Notes: generated from the sequence alone by a model not told the origin. A stretch of 64,000 nt of DNA from Aphelocoma coerulescens (GCF_041296385.1 NC_091013.1:9996001-10060000), one strand, 5' to 3'; counted from the stretch's first letter, positions 47,701 to 60,537 are shown. A program made the numbers and translations.

Positions 47701-49088
47701 ATAACTATTAAAATGGGTTAGCAACTTTTCAGTGGCATCTTCAGGAAGTGTTAGCCATTGATTCTTTTTCTCGGATTGTTACTTCATTAGGTAAAAAACT
47801 GTTAGGGTCTCTTATTTTTGCTATACTCAAAACACCAATGTTGTCTGGGTTTTTCTCCCTTTGGATTTTGGAATAATCTTAGTAAATAGGGTCATAAATT
47901 CAGAAATTAAAAAAAAAAAAATTAAAAAGTTGCAGCCCACATTTTGCCCTAATTTGGGAAGAAAAAGGAGCACTTACAATTTCCATAATATGGTAAACTA
48001 GATTTTCTTTCCTACCTGACTGATAAAAATTTATGTGTGTTCCTCTGTCTTTTTCCAGTTGTGCACACAAGTTTCTTCTATTAAATCTTACTTTTCTGTC
48101 AGCAGTTACCCTTATTGCTTTTGTTTGTTTAGAAATGCCCCTGCTCTAACAATTTGATTCCTCAAAGATGTGAAACAATATTAAGAGATACAATTTGAAG
48201 GCATTGTAAGAAGTTGCAGTTAGTGTTTGTTGATTAGATTCCTCAAGTGGTATCTGGTTAATATGCAGAACTTGATGCATGAGCAGTTGAGCTTCTGAGC
48301 TTGGCCATAAGGAGTTAAGAATGTGAAGCACTTTTGTGCAGATTGCAAATTGGCCGTTGCTAATTCTCCTGTCTTCACCAGTTGATGTAGTATCAATTAG
48401 CAAATATAGGTTTTAATGCTGTCTTTAATATTCATGATTCTTAATTGTCTTTGTTAATTGAGAAGAAACACTCTGGTGCACACTGTTTGACAGGTAAGAA
48501 TTATGATCTGCTGCTTATGTTGGCTGTAGTCCAGAGAAAAGTAGGTTACTGATACACAGGTATGTGCAAACATCTTACCCACAGATTTATTCTTTTGATG
48601 GTGAATTTCCCTGCTTTTGACAAACCAGCTGAATAAGGGGACAGCTGATGGTTGCAAGTAGAACATCTGAATAATCTGTTTTGAGGACTCAGTTTGCAGG
48701 TTCATTTGCAACAGAGAGCAGGCAAAAAAGGGAGCTTTTTAGGATTTAGGAACTGTTATCTTAAATAATTGTAAGTGTTGCAGAAATCACTGAGACCGAA
48801 ACAATGGAGTGTTATGCATGGTGAAATTATCTGGTTAAATTTTATTAGTATTTTTTCCCAGATATGTCAGGTTTGATTTGTATATGTTTGTCTTTGGACT
48901 TTGGACTTAATATATTTTCTTTATGATGTTGTATAATTGGCTTTGTTTGAAATACTCTTACAACAAGTAAACTATATTTATTTAAGCATTTCCAAAGGCC
49001 ATTTTTTTTCCTTTCAAACAGTTAAAACTATTGCTTTAAATAATTAATAGAGGTGACTCTAAAGACTATGAAAGAGATAATCTAAAAT

Positions 49089-49089
<1 letters not shown>
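44775..49089. other. Non-coding DNA with a long unremarkable minus frame
   Basis: The longest open frame of the window lies here (180 codons, minus, 46351-46893). It crosses G/T-rich low-complexity DNA near 46435-46515, giving a lysine/proline/glutamine-rich stretch, and lacks recognisable domains. A 90-codon minus frame at 45874-46146 likewise matches nothing I know. Neither has convincing splice framing. A 13-A run lies at 47909-47921. Confidence 0.45.

Positions 49090-49112
<23 letters not shown>
49090..49112. repeat. Poly-A tract, 23 A
   Basis: An uninterrupted homopolymer followed by a further A-rich stretch to about 49135. No retrocopy body recognised upstream. Confidence 0.95.
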
Positions 49113-49119
<7 letters not shown>

Positions 49120-49626
49120 ACAGAAAAAGCAGAAACACTTGAGTTCAGCTGAAAAGTGACTTGGAGGTGCTCACTAAAACTAGTTTTGTTTAAGTTTGTG
49201 TTTGCTTTTAAAAGAGACTTAAGAGCTTGGCTTATTTAAATGCTTTCAAAAATTTGGACTCAGCTCAATAATGCTAAAAATTCAAGGAAACGTATCATAT
49301 AGCAGGTAAAAAATCATAAAGCATGGTTGATGCTTTCTATAAGAAATGTTTCTAAATGAGGCTTTCAGTCATTTATAGTCAAAGGATAGATTCTTAACTG
49401 GAAAAGGTGGTCATTCTGTGTTCCTTTAGGAACAGAAATGGCTTGATTTTAAAATGTTAATTAAAATTAAAATCTTAATTTTTCATGAGAGCTGTAAAAT
49501 AAATTGAACTGGAAGTGGCTTACACAGAAAATGAGAGTTATCAGTTAATTTTATTGTCCAAGATTTGGCATCTTGTCTGATGCCTAAAGTGAGTCTCACT
49601 TACAATTTCGCTTTTGCTTGTGTCAG

Positions 49627-49944
49627 GGTTAGCCTGTACAAATTGCAGCAGCATTGTGTGGCATGAGCGGCTCTGTACCAGATGGACTTCAGAGATATAA
49701 TGGAAGCAATATTGTTCCCAGCTTGGCAAGTGTTGCACGGACTAAGCTGCCCAGCTGTACACCATGGGCTTCTGTGGAGGATATTGGAGCAGAAATCTCA
49801 TGCTTTGTAGGGTTCATGGACTGTTGTTGGGAGAGAGGGGGTAAAAGCTTCATTCTCCACCCTTGCACAGCAACATTTTGTAAGGTACAGATAGCCATGT
49901 TTCTGGCTGGGACTGCCTCTTTAGCTGATGTTTTGTTGTTGTAG
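49627..49944 (+). other. Exon-like open frame after a good splice acceptor, unidentified
   Basis: TTTCGCTTTTGCTTGTGTCAG ends at 49626 and is a good acceptor. A frame is open from 49633 to TAG at 49942-49944, about 103 codons, with an internal ATG at 49663 (MSGSVPDGLQRYNGSN). A donor-like AAG|GTACAG occurs at 49881. G-starting codons are frequent. The product has several cysteines and tryptophans but no motif that I recognise, and a 69-codon frame is open on the opposite strand. It could be an exon of a lineage-specific or non-coding transcript, or chance. Confidence 0.15.
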
Positions 49945-52296
49945 CACTTTAGACTTTCGTGGTTATGCTACGATTCTATAGTATTCTCAAATCAGAACCG
50001 TTAAAAGCATCCAGAATGAAGGATTGTTTGGAAAATAAACTTAGAATAAGAGACTCTGGTTAATAAAGATGAATAGGAGCAGGGATTAATGCTTCCCCAC
50101 AGGCTCTCCAAATGTAACTGTGCTCAGATTGCTGGTAGCAGCAGCCCAATTATTAAGGGACTGTCCACCAGCATTAGAAGGACATTTGGAAAGAGTGGGG
50201 TTCATGGCTGCTCCTTCTGACATATCCGTGACTGCATCTGCACAATAACACAGCCAGTCGGGAGATCCTGTATGAGGAAAATGACGGGGGAAGGGAATGG
50301 TGGGGGGAAGTTGGTTTAAGGAATGACAGTATGAATTTACTAGGGACAAAATACAGGAATGTTGGAGGGCCCAACATTACTTACAAGCCTGGATCTATAT
50401 ATAAGTGTTAGAGTTTCTTATGGTTAGAATATTTCTATTCTTTGTTGCATGACTATGTACATTTCTTTGTTAAAGCTCACCTGTTACGTTAGCAATCATG
50501 TAGTGTGAAGTGATATATCAGCCTAGGGAGATTATGGTTGTACTTCCAGGGGAAGATTGCCCTGTGTAGGTAGAAATATCAGACTGCCAGAATACACCAT
50601 ATGTATTCTCAGCTGGTTACAGTGTTTTGGATCATCAGTAATTGAAAATATGTGACTGCTACAGAAATAGGATGTCAAGGGCATCACAGTATCAGGTTTA
50701 CCTGGAAACACCTCGACTTTTGAAAATAGGCCTGGTCTTCACCACCCTGAGAATTACTCTGTATCCTGAGTTTTTCCAAAATCATTGTTGTTTTGTCCAT
50801 TTCCAGTGCCAGAATATAATGAATACATACATAAAAAATAGCCCCAGCATCCCTCAGAGTTATTGTCTGAAATCTGCTGAACTTTTCCTCTTTATTTAGG
50901 GAAGAGAGAAATTACTGTTGGGTTAATGTACTGAGAATTCAGATGTTCTGGTTCATAGATATAATCTGATTGTTTCTGGTGGAGGGATTTTTTTTTTTAT
51001 TTTTTATTGGCAAAGGTTTTTATACTTATTCATACTGTTTTCTGGCAGATTAGAAATCAGAGACCATTATTTTCTGTTGCACCATTTATGAGCGGAAAAC
51101 TGTTGAAATTAGATTCACTTCAAAAATCTCTATCAGTCAGGTAGGCCATCACTGTTTTATCGGTACCTTTCTTTAGGGTACAGGGTTTTAACAATATTTA
51201 TTGTTGTCTGTGTAACAGTGCCTGGTACACGTGGAAGTACCATATGAGAGATACCTCACTTGATACTTATTTTAATTGAAAGGGCATACCTGAAGGGGCA
51301 TATTTTTAATATGGTAGTGAGCATGTAGTTTAAATTGTGAGAGATAAGTTCTGCAATACCATTTAAAAATTTTCCTTAGTTTCTGAAGGATTCTTTGAAT
51401 CCCCTTAATACCTTCAGTATGTTCAAATTTGTATATTAATCATATGATTAGACTGAAATTTTCATGGCTCTTTTAACACTTGCTGCTTCTGTGAGCTTTG
51501 AATTGATGCAAAAAAATTGTGAAGTCAAAAGTTACCTTAGCAGGAACCAAGAGGTGACATTTCTCCTAAACTGTGAAAGTAAAGTCTTGTTAGCAATCTA
51601 CTATCACTTTCATCATTGCAACTTCATGTCTCAGCGAGATGTGATGACTCAGGGTTATTATAGTTGTCAGTTCAGTACTAGAGCAGAACAGCTTCAAAAA
51701 TGTCCTATTAACCTGTCTCATAACCCAGTGCCAAAACACTTTCATCATCTAGTATTAACGTGTTGAAATAGACTAAAGATTTATCATTTTATTACTCAGT
51801 GCACAAAAGTCAAATGACTTCCTTGGTGTCAAAATAAATTTCCCAGAAATCATTTCCTAAATCTCCTCTTCCCATTTCTGTGCCTCCTACTTACTAGAGT
51901 TTCTAACCAGTCTGATTTTGAAATCAGTGTGCCTTTCTACTGACATATGTACAATTGGCAGTAGCCTTTCTCTGGTCAATAATATATTTTTTTTTATTCT
52001 AAGGACATATTAACAGTTCAATGGTGTCCCATTGGTCTGTTCTGGGTAATTATTCTTACGTGTTTCTCTGATTTCTATAATATTATAATATTAAAATGAA
52101 GTAGAGCTAGTCTTTCTTCTTTTCCTATAGGTAAATGAATATAAAAGTTAGAAAATTTAGTATAGTGCTCAGTTGTCTCCAAAAAATTTTAAAAAGCCAT
52201 ATGGTGAGGCATAAAGATATTTATGTTTGTAACTTCTGGTTTCTATTTCACTTGGAGTAAAGACAGACCAGTTTATACTAGAGCTACTAATTAAAA
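49945..52296. other. AT-rich non-coding DNA, nothing recognised
   Basis: A 100-codon plus frame (51464-51766) has no recognisable features. A short hairpin TGTTGG/CCAACA occurs at 50360-50376. Confidence 0.5.
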
Positions 52297-52346
52297 ATCA
52301 TGAATCATGATTAAAGATCATGTGTCATGAATCATGTGTCATGAAT
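52297..52346. repeat. Heptad-spaced TCATG repeat
   Basis: TCATG occurs six times, starting at 52298, 52305, 52318, 52325, 52332 and 52339. The steps are 7, 13, 7, 7 and 7, with units TCATGAA and TCATGTG alternating. It is a short degenerate minisatellite. Confidence 0.85.
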
Positions 52347-53519
52347 GTAGAGCACAGATAAGTAATAAGACATCCCAGAAGGTGATTAGATTTAAAGGTG
52401 ACCTTAAATGGCAGATTGGATATTATTTGGATACCAGTTGCTTTTGTCTTCTCACTGTGTGCCCAAACACTGGGTGATTAGGAGCATACATATAGAAGAA
52501 ATTTCAATAAGGATTTCATAAATCTACCATTGCTTATACTCTACTGTGCCTCTAGTTTGAGATGGAAGTCCGTTACTAAAATATTGTAGCAAGAACTGAT
52601 ACTACAACATCTATTACTGCTGTTCACAACATATTTAGAGTCCAGGTAGAAATTACTCCTTGTTTTCTAGAAGCAGAAATAGTTAACTGTGTATACTTTA
52701 TAATGATTCATTGTGTTACAAACATTCCATATGGAATGTTGGTATTTTTCTTATTTAAGCAGTAATGCTTCTGAATACTTGTATTTTTTTTTAAGGCAGT
52801 TGAATCACATTAGGATTCATACATTACTATGAGTAGGAATTATTTTTTTTATAGTGGAGACTGTTGGATACATGCTTTATAAAATGGCATGAATTAAGAA
52901 ATTCAGACTGGGGAAATCCCCTAAAAGAGAACGCATAAGAATTTGGATATAGAAATTGTCAGAATACAATTCCTTTATCTCACAAAAAGTTTTTACAATT
53001 TTTTTTGCAAATTTATGCTTTGTTCATTTCTCATCGGGACAGAGTTAAGGATTTCTGGAACTTTATTTGAAAACTGAGAGGAAACTCTACTTTGTGCAGA
53101 CTTTCTGTAGCTCATCTGAATCATGGTCTCATGCCTCAAACTTGTCTGGCCAATTGGGAACGTTATCTCCTATGAAAAAAATAAATATTTTTTCAGTCAG
53201 AGTGAGAGACAGACAGGCTCTCTTGCCCAAAGCTGAAGAATCTCCTGAGAGACAAGGCTGGCTGAGGTTCAGGTGCCTGCTCAGAAGAATTCAGAGGACA
53301 GTCTTGATGGCTCTGTTCTCAAGCACAAAATTACCTTCTCGTAATAGAAATGCTGTCAAAACCAGCTAGCCCTAGAGCATTTCTGTATGTGAGTAAATCA
53401 TTGTGTTCTGACATGCAAACATCAAAACTGTAGACTTAGGTTTCTAATTGGCTCCAGACAGGGATCACAGTGAATCAGCAATTAAACACAAGCTGTCAGT
53501 GCAGTCCTGTAGGTTGAAA
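52347..53519. other. Non-coding DNA, nothing recognised
   Basis: AT-rich. A 100-codon plus frame at 53067-53369 is unremarkable. Confidence 0.5.
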
Positions 53520-53556
53520 GCATAATCCCCATGTGTACAGATGGGGAAATTGTCAG
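53520..53556 (-). mobile_element. Possible ancient MIR-like SINE core
   Basis: CATAATCCCCATGTGTACAG followed by ATGGGGAAATTGTCAG resembles the reverse complement of the MIR stretch that reads CTCAGTTTCC...TGTAAAATGGGGATAAT in its own direction. Only about 35 bases align, without the tRNA-like head or the conserved core further on. MIR-type relics exist in amniotes but are rare in birds, so this is tentative. Confidence 0.3.
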
Positions 53557-55254
53557 AAGAGGCTGGGAGATGACTGCTGCTGTGAATAACAAGGATGAGG
53601 GAAATCACCCATCATCTGCTCTGCCAGTACATCTCGTCCAGGTCGTTGGTGAGGCTGGCACGGAGCACACACTGCCTGTCAGGTTTCCAAGGGATGTTAG
53701 AGAAGGCAAGTTGCAAAATAATGAACTGAAGAAACTTCAGACACGGTCCCTGGTTTCTTTTATTTCAGTGTAGGAGAGGGTCTAGATAGTTCATACAAGG
53801 CAGAGGGAGATTATGAACAATAACTGGATTTTTCCTGTAAGAAAGTTAGGCAAAAAAGGAAGGAACGGAATTAATTTTAGACACTGGGCATGTAAAATGT
53901 TTTTATTTTATTATGCAACAAAAAAGATAATTAACCACTGAAAAAATAATGAAGAATTGTTTTAAATTTTTTACTTTTAGGTGTTTTCAATTTATTAACA
54001 ACTCTTTTCTGAATGTTATATTTTAGGCAAGCATGAATTATTTGGCTCATTTTATGGATAAGATGTTGAAACCTAATGTCCTATGTGCAGGCTGTATTAA
54101 ATGATCAAATGGTCATATCTGACTTAAAGCTCTAACTCCACTTAATGACTGAATTACATAATTATACCAATAGTTGAATGTTGGTTCTTTTCAAAAGAGC
54201 TATTAATGTTTTGGATGGAAGGCGGGAACCCACCTTCTCATCCCTGTTTCGCTCCTCTTTAATGGGGCTTCAATTTCAATTATTAACTTTAATTCTCTTC
54301 CTTGTGCTGTTGGCTGGAGAATGTTACAAGATTTTTTTGTGTCAGATTCTAATTCCTTTTCTTATATTGATAAGTACACTTTCACCTTGGTTGATTGTAT
54401 GGACTTCCAATTTTTATGGTGATGTTTGCAAAGCAATGCCACTCAAGGCAACAGTTTCTAGACTGTTAGACTACTTCAGGCTGGTTACTTTTGCTTGCTT
54501 ATTTTCAAGTGTCTAAAGTTCTGCATCTAAAACATCTGAGCCATTTCACAGAATATGGTGATGAAGAAAAATTTATTTATATTTTTATACCCTCTCTTTC
54601 CCTTGGTGACAAAAAGTCTTCCCAGTCAAGCTCCAGCACTGCCTGAGAAAAAGCAGTTCTCTGGAGAATAGATTTGGTGTTGAAAGTCTTCATCTGCTTA
54701 GTAAAGATTTGTTAGTATTCATCAATGATTTGGGCTGCAGGAGTCAGGCTGTGCTTTCCTTGTCACTTTTTGTAGCAGCAGGCACTGCTGTGGTGTTGTC
54801 TCTAGGTAGAAAATGAGGGTTTTTCCTACAAATCCCTCAGCTGCAGTCCGTGTTATGGGAGGAGTGACAGCTGTTCTGGTGAAAAAGACATGAGGTGGGA
54901 TGCAAGTGGGAGTTGGAGACTGCTGAGGAAGGAAAAGTGGATTGGGCGAAGGAGATCACCAAAGCACAGCCTTTCCTTTCCAGAAAAGCAGGATCCTGCA
55001 GAGAAAACACAGGCATATGAATTGCTGTTCACTTTTGACAAAGCTTAGCTTTTTCATGTCTTAATACTAAATCCTGCTTCAATGTGACCTTTATAACACA
55101 TATCTATCAATGGTTAGAATTTCAATTAGCAGAAGAGGACTGCTGCTTTAAAATAGCTAATCAGAACAAGACTGTGTTACAATAAACATCAGTCACTGTC
55201 AGGGATACCTGGACTAGGTGCCTAGATTTCATTAGCCATACAGGGAGTCGCTGA
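53557..55254. other. Non-coding DNA, nothing recognised
   Basis: A hydrophobic 112-codon plus frame (54178-54516) derives from T-rich DNA. No membrane-protein family is recognised and there is no splice framing. Confidence 0.5.
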
Positions 55255-55642
55255 GGTCTCTTGATCTGTTCAGCCTGGAGGAGACTGAGGTCAGACCTCA
55301 TCACATTCTGCAACTTCCTCGTGGGGGGAAGAGGAGGGGCAGGCACTGATCTCTGCTCTGTGGTGGCAGTGACAGGACCCAAGGGAATGGCCTGAAGCTG
55401 TGTCAGGGGAGGTTTAGGTTGTATATTATGAAAAGAGTCTTTACCCAGAGGATGTTTGGGCACTGGAACAGGCTCCCAGGGCAGTGGTCACAGCACCAGC
55501 CTGACAGAGCTCAGTAAGCGTTTGGACAATGCTCTCAGGCACATGGTGTGGCTCTTGGGGTTGTGTTGTTCAGAGCCAGGAGATGGACTCAGTGATCCTT
55601 AAGGGTCCCTTCCAACTCAGAATATTCCACAGTTCTGTGACT
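55255..55642 (+). mobile_element. CR1 LINE 3' fragment, same subfamily as the 31 kb copy
   Basis: GCCTGGAGGAGACTGAGGTC, GAAGAGGAGGGGCAGGCACT, TGACAGGACCCAAGGGAATG, GGGCACTGGAACAGGCTCCC and a CR1 3' end (GGACTCAGTGATCCTTAAGG GTCCCTTCCAAC) appear in the same order as in 31550-31922. The copy is 5'-truncated and lies in the same orientation. Frames are broken. Confidence 0.93.
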
Positions 55643-58633
55643 GCCGTGTCTGTTCCACATGTTCAGGTGGTGGCATGGTTTGGTAGCGCCAGTGGGGAAG
55701 AGTGGTGGATTCTGTCAGTTCCCTGAAACAAGGTATTTGTTATCTCTGATCCTGAGGTCGCAAAGCAAGAAAGGAAACAGGAGGAAATGGTGTGAGACAT
55801 GAGAAGACTTTATGCACGTTGAAGAGGAGAAGGCTGGAGCTTTTTTTCATATTATCTAATTAATTTCTTTATCAGGAGAGCAAATGAGCAGTCAGAGGGG
55901 TGAGGTGTGTGCGTTGCCTGGCTGTACATTACCTCTGGTTGGGAAAATCACTTACACACCAGAAAATGAACTTTAAACATAGATCTATTAGCTGTGTTTA
56001 TTGGCTCTTTTAGAAGAAAGGATGGCATTATTCAACAGCATGTACTGAAAGAATGAGTTACTTATGAATAAATACTTCCTTTTATTTTGGTTTAGCTCTT
56101 ATAATTACCTGTAAAGGAGTCAGACAGTGTGACCAGGCCTAACACATTTTTATTTGTTTGGTTTATGCCTATGGCTAGATTTAACAGTTTTTGCTTCCAA
56201 ACTTCCAAAGATACTCATTGTGAGCTGTTTTGTGGAAAGAAAACTTTTCTCCTGGTTTTCCACCACTGCACAGCCACCTCAGCTTTCCCAAGTTAGCTTA
56301 AGTAGTAGTTTTGATGCTTTTTAAGATATCATTTATGTGCTAAGTTTGTTTGCTTTTATAGCTCCTGCAATTCCATGTGCAATATCATATTTGTGCCATT
56401 TATCATCAAGTATATTGTGTGGATGTGCCAGCTTTGATGAGTTCAGATCAGTGGTTTGTTGTTGTGGGGTCTGCATGTGTCAGTTTTGGATTTTTTTTGT
56501 TTGATCAAACTTACGAAGATGCTGCTAACTACATAGGTATGGACTGATGCAGTTTCTGATCACTGCTGCCACATCTTTCTCTGAAAGTGAGTGTATGTAA
56601 AATGGAGTCTCTGCCTGACTTGGGAGTCTTAGGGTGAAAAATATGGAGAATTAAGTAGTAATGAGAGTATTCCAGGGTAGCATAGAAACATCCACCTAGA
56701 CATCCACTAGCATAAGGCTGTTTGTTATATTTCAGTAGTCTCTTGCCCTTTCCATGCTGATTTGCTGTCTTAAATTATAAGGGGAAAATAGTGTGGTGCC
56801 ACTTTCCTCAATGGTTTTTTACTTAGATTTAATATTGATTAAATGCAGGTTAACAATTTGTCTGTAAACATAATCCATCTACAAAGTTCCTCAGCTTTAT
56901 CTCTTTGTATTTCTGATAAAGCTGTAGTTGGGAATAAAAGTCATTGTTTTAATGGCTTCTCAGTCATTTACATAAGGCATTACAGACAAAATATAGCATT
57001 TATATTATTCAAATTATCTGTGCTCTTTCATCCTTGATGACTCTGAACAGATTAAATGAACTTTAAGGATTTATTTTTAAAATGGAAATAGACATAAGTC
57101 ACTGAACGTGTGTGTACGTGCAAATATTAATACTCTAAAAAGTCAGAAGTTCATATTTGTAAGTGGTAGATACATGCTGAATATCCTGTGTTAAATTTTA
57201 TTACATCATTTAGAATAAGAAATTGCTAGAATATAACCAAGATTACTTCCTACCCTCAAATGCTCTATGGCTTTTTGGCAGGAGTTAACCTCAATTGCCT
57301 GGCAAAAAATCCTTCTGTGGTAATGGTACTGTCTGTTTAAATTTTCTCCATAGGATTTTGCCCAAGTTTTTCATCTCTTTGTAAAATTATAACATTATTG
57401 GCCCAGAATAAAGTTTGGTCCCAACAGCGTCTACATTGTAGTGGTGGGCGAGAGATCTCTTTGTCAGATTACTTTGAAGAATTTGTGATTGTACAAATAT
57501 AAGCTGTTGGTACCAAAAACAAGTCAGTAATTAGAACTGACTGGAGTGAGGCAAACCCATGTGAAATTCAAAGTTTAATTTGCTACGTGAATATTTTAAG
57601 GCAAATATGAACTTGTGCTTACTTTGGACGGCATTAGCTCTGGGCAGCAATTTGTTGTTGTGGTAGAGGAAATGAAGGGTTTATAAGGAGCTGTCAAGAC
57701 AATTTTTGCTTAAAATATCCTTGCACTTTCTGCTGTACACCACTGAAGAGTATGATATAAATTGCTTTATACAAAGCTGTATATTGAAGTTGACCCAATA
57801 ATTTTCCTGGAACAAGATTAAGGAGAGTTTTATTTTACTTTTGTTTAAAAAGTGTATAACAATTAAATAAAAAATTTCCATCCTTTGTGATGGATATTGC
57901 AAGCTGACAAGGATGCAGGGGAAGAACTGAGATAGCCCCACCACAGCTCCAAAGGAGGCTTTGTGGGCTGCTGTTGGTGTGACAGCTTCCTAGTCCTTGC
58001 CCTAAATGCATTGGCTGCTTCTGTTCCAGCCACACAGTGTGCTACTTATTCATCTGATTTACTGTGGTGTATTTTGCTTACATTATCTAAAAATGTATTT
58101 AGCATGTGCCAAAACTCCACCGATTGCATTATAGCATGTTTTGGGATGGGGGAGTAATTTTAGCCACAAACTGAACCTACTTTTGTTTTTTCTTTAACTT
58201 CCATTATCTGTCCAAATTGGGTATTTTGTTTTTATTTTTAGCAGGCGGTTGTGAATGGCAGCTGTTTACTGGGAGAACATCAGGGTATTTCAGGAATCTT
58301 TAAAGAAAGAAAATGAGCTGTTTAATCATAGATCATTTTGTTTGCCAACAGTAACTATTAGCTTGAGGCACAATTTTGTGTGGGGTCAGGTAGGGAAGCT
58401 AAGCTGTTTTTTTAAGTCAAGTAGGTTTTTATTTCTGGAGTGAATTTATGGAAACAACTAGATGCATTTTGTGTCTAAATGACAAACTGTTCACAATGAG
58501 ATTTTAAAATTATATGATTTCCATTATGTGTGCCTGATTTCATTAATGGCGTGGTTTTGAGTAGGCAAAATCATGCCTGTCTAAAATGGAATTTCTATTT
58601 TTTTATGGGTTACTTGATAAAATCTACTACTTT
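55643..58633. other. AT-rich non-coding DNA, nothing recognised
   Basis: Only short frames. At 58243 a pyrimidine tract plus AG precedes two competing frames of under 65 codons. Neither is recognisable. Confidence 0.5.
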
Positions 58634-58787
58634 GTGGTGGATGCCCCATCCTTGGAAACACTCAAGGTCAGGTTGGATGGGGCTCTGAACAACCTGGTCT
58701 AGTTGAAGGTGTCCTTTCTCATTGCCTTGGGATTGGATTAGATGACTTTTAAGGGGCCCTTCAACTTAAACTGTACTGTGATTCCAG
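58634..58787 (+). mobile_element. CR1 LINE 3' end fragment
   Basis: ATGCCCCATCCTTGGAAACA, TCAGGTTGGATGGGGCTCTG, AACCTGGTCTAGTTGAAGGT and GATTGGATTAGATGACTTTT are the ordered 3' blocks of a CR1, followed by CTGTACTGTGATTCC. Confidence 0.92.
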
Positions 58788-59786
58788 CAATGACTCCTAG
58801 CCATGTTAAAGAGCAACACTTCAGATCTCTGTTGCAGACTGGGTAACCTGTGTTCTGCAATGCATTCGTAGTACTTACAGAGATCTAGATTTGGGATCAG
58901 ATTGAGGTTCAAGATGGAAACATTCCTTTCTTGTCTTTAATACAGGTGATGCTTCTGCCTTCAGGTGGGACAGTTACTGTTTTTGTGCCTCCTTTCTTCT
59001 AACCAAATGTATGTCTTTTCATTCTGCTTCTCATTTCTGCTTTTCTGCAATAATTTAGGTTCAGTGCACACAATATAAACTGTATCCAGCTCGGCGTGTA
59101 GACAACCTGCCAAGGTGTTAATTGCAGCTGATCATTTTGATGCACTGTTAACACAAAGCACATTGTATCTAGAGTTAAGAGTTGGGGACACATTACATGT
59201 GTGCTCAATACTGCACTTCTGTTAAAACATTCAAATCTAGAAATTCATTCTATGAGCTGCAGGTAGGAAAAGCTCACTGAGAAGAGTGAGACAGCCATGC
59301 TTAGACTGAGAAGAACAAGGACAAGTAGATAGCTTGGGCTCATTTATTATTGAAGTTCTTCAGTAATTTTGAAAAGAAGTGGTAGATCATACTAATTCTG
59401 TCATTATATCTGTAGGAATGGTTATACAAGATGTGTTAAAATACAAGGTACAATATAGGAGCTCTCAAAACTCTACTTCACATTCAGGAATTATATAGAT
59501 TTATGTATTGTGGAAAAGGGAATTATGCTGTATCAGAAGAAAAAATTAGAAACCAAAATGTCCTGAAATTAGATGCAGTAGCTAATAGTTGCTTCAGAGC
59601 CAAAGACTCTTGGCTTAGCCTTAACAGAGTGCTCTGGTGTCTGAAAAGCTGAAGTATTGGAGGGCTTGAAGAAAATTATCAAGAGAATGCAAAATGTTTA
59701 ACAAGCAGGTAAACTCCTCCATTTGGGATTGCAGGCAGGGAAGACTCGTGTATTACCCAAATCTTGAGATGGGTGATTGCTTAGCT
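58788..59786. other. Non-coding DNA, nothing recognised
   Basis: AT-rich without recognised elements. Confidence 0.5.
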
Positions 59787-60310
59787 TCAGGTGATAGCTT
59801 TGTCAGTGGCTCTTACTCTTACTGTATCACTTACACAGGATTTTGTTTTGTGTACCACTGAGAGACATCCTCCTCCTGTATATCCCACAGAAGTAGCACA
59901 GAAGGCCACAGCACAAAAAGTTGATAACAAAGATTTGACAGAAAGTTGTGACTCCTGAGCTGATGCAAAGCTGTTGCTCAGCTGGGTGATGTTGGGGCTC
60001 CCCTTGAAGTCTGTGGGAGCAGCCACAGGCAGGCTCTGGCGAGCAGATACCTGCCCTGTGCTGCCTAAAGGCAGTTGACACCTGTACCAGATTTGCTGGG
60101 AGACCGGCCTGACTTGCAGACCGTGTAGTGAGGAAATCAAGATGTTGTAGGGATAATCCATCTTGGAAGAAGCTGTTGCTGTCTCCCATGAAATTGCTGT
60201 GTGTGCAGCTGCCCGTGATGTATTTCGCTGTGCAAGGGCTATCGCAGCCATCATTCACTTTTGTGCTGACACATCTGTATCTGGAAGTCGGCAACGTCTC
60301 AACTGACTTG
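59787..60310. other. GC-richer patch with several long overlapping frames, unidentified
   Basis: Two 155-codon minus frames (59787-60254 and 59827-60294) overlap almost fully. On the plus strand one frame reads from near 59800 to a stop at 59956 (with HPPPVYPTEVAQKATAQK), and another from near 60160 to 60305 (with EEAVAVSHEIAVCAAARD), both rich in G-starting codons. Such a two-piece plus-strand reading could be a decayed coding element, for example an endogenous retroviral or DNA-transposon gene. I cannot match it to a family. The alternative is GC-richer non-coding DNA poor in stops. Confidence 0.3.
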
Positions 60311-60537
60311 GACTTAAAACATCATACAATTGTCCAGCTTGAAATGATTTGGGATTTTTTTTCACTTGCTTGTCTTTGCCCTTCCTCTTCCCTGTTTTTA
60401 GTGGAAATTCTTGTGAGGACAAGGTTATTACAGTTGAGTATAAGGCAAATGACCATTTTGAGCATTGGATTAGTGCTCTGCCCTACTATTTTAACAGCTT
60501 TTTATTGCAGACAAGGTAGTGTAAAGAAAATGTGTAG
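60311..60537. other. Spacer upstream of a CR1 tail
   Basis: AT-rich with a T run at 60356-60362. It could belong to the same older element as the preceding patch, but no match was recognised. Confidence 0.4.

Noticed and set aside
50360..50376. Hairpin TGTTGG-AGGGC-CCAACA resembling abutting LTR ends
   Set aside because: No LTR-like promoter order was found on either side, so a chance palindrome is the simpler reading.
54178..54516. Hydrophobic 112-codon plus frame resembling a membrane protein
   Set aside because: The hydrophobicity comes from T-rich DNA; there is no family signature, splice framing or conserved spacing.
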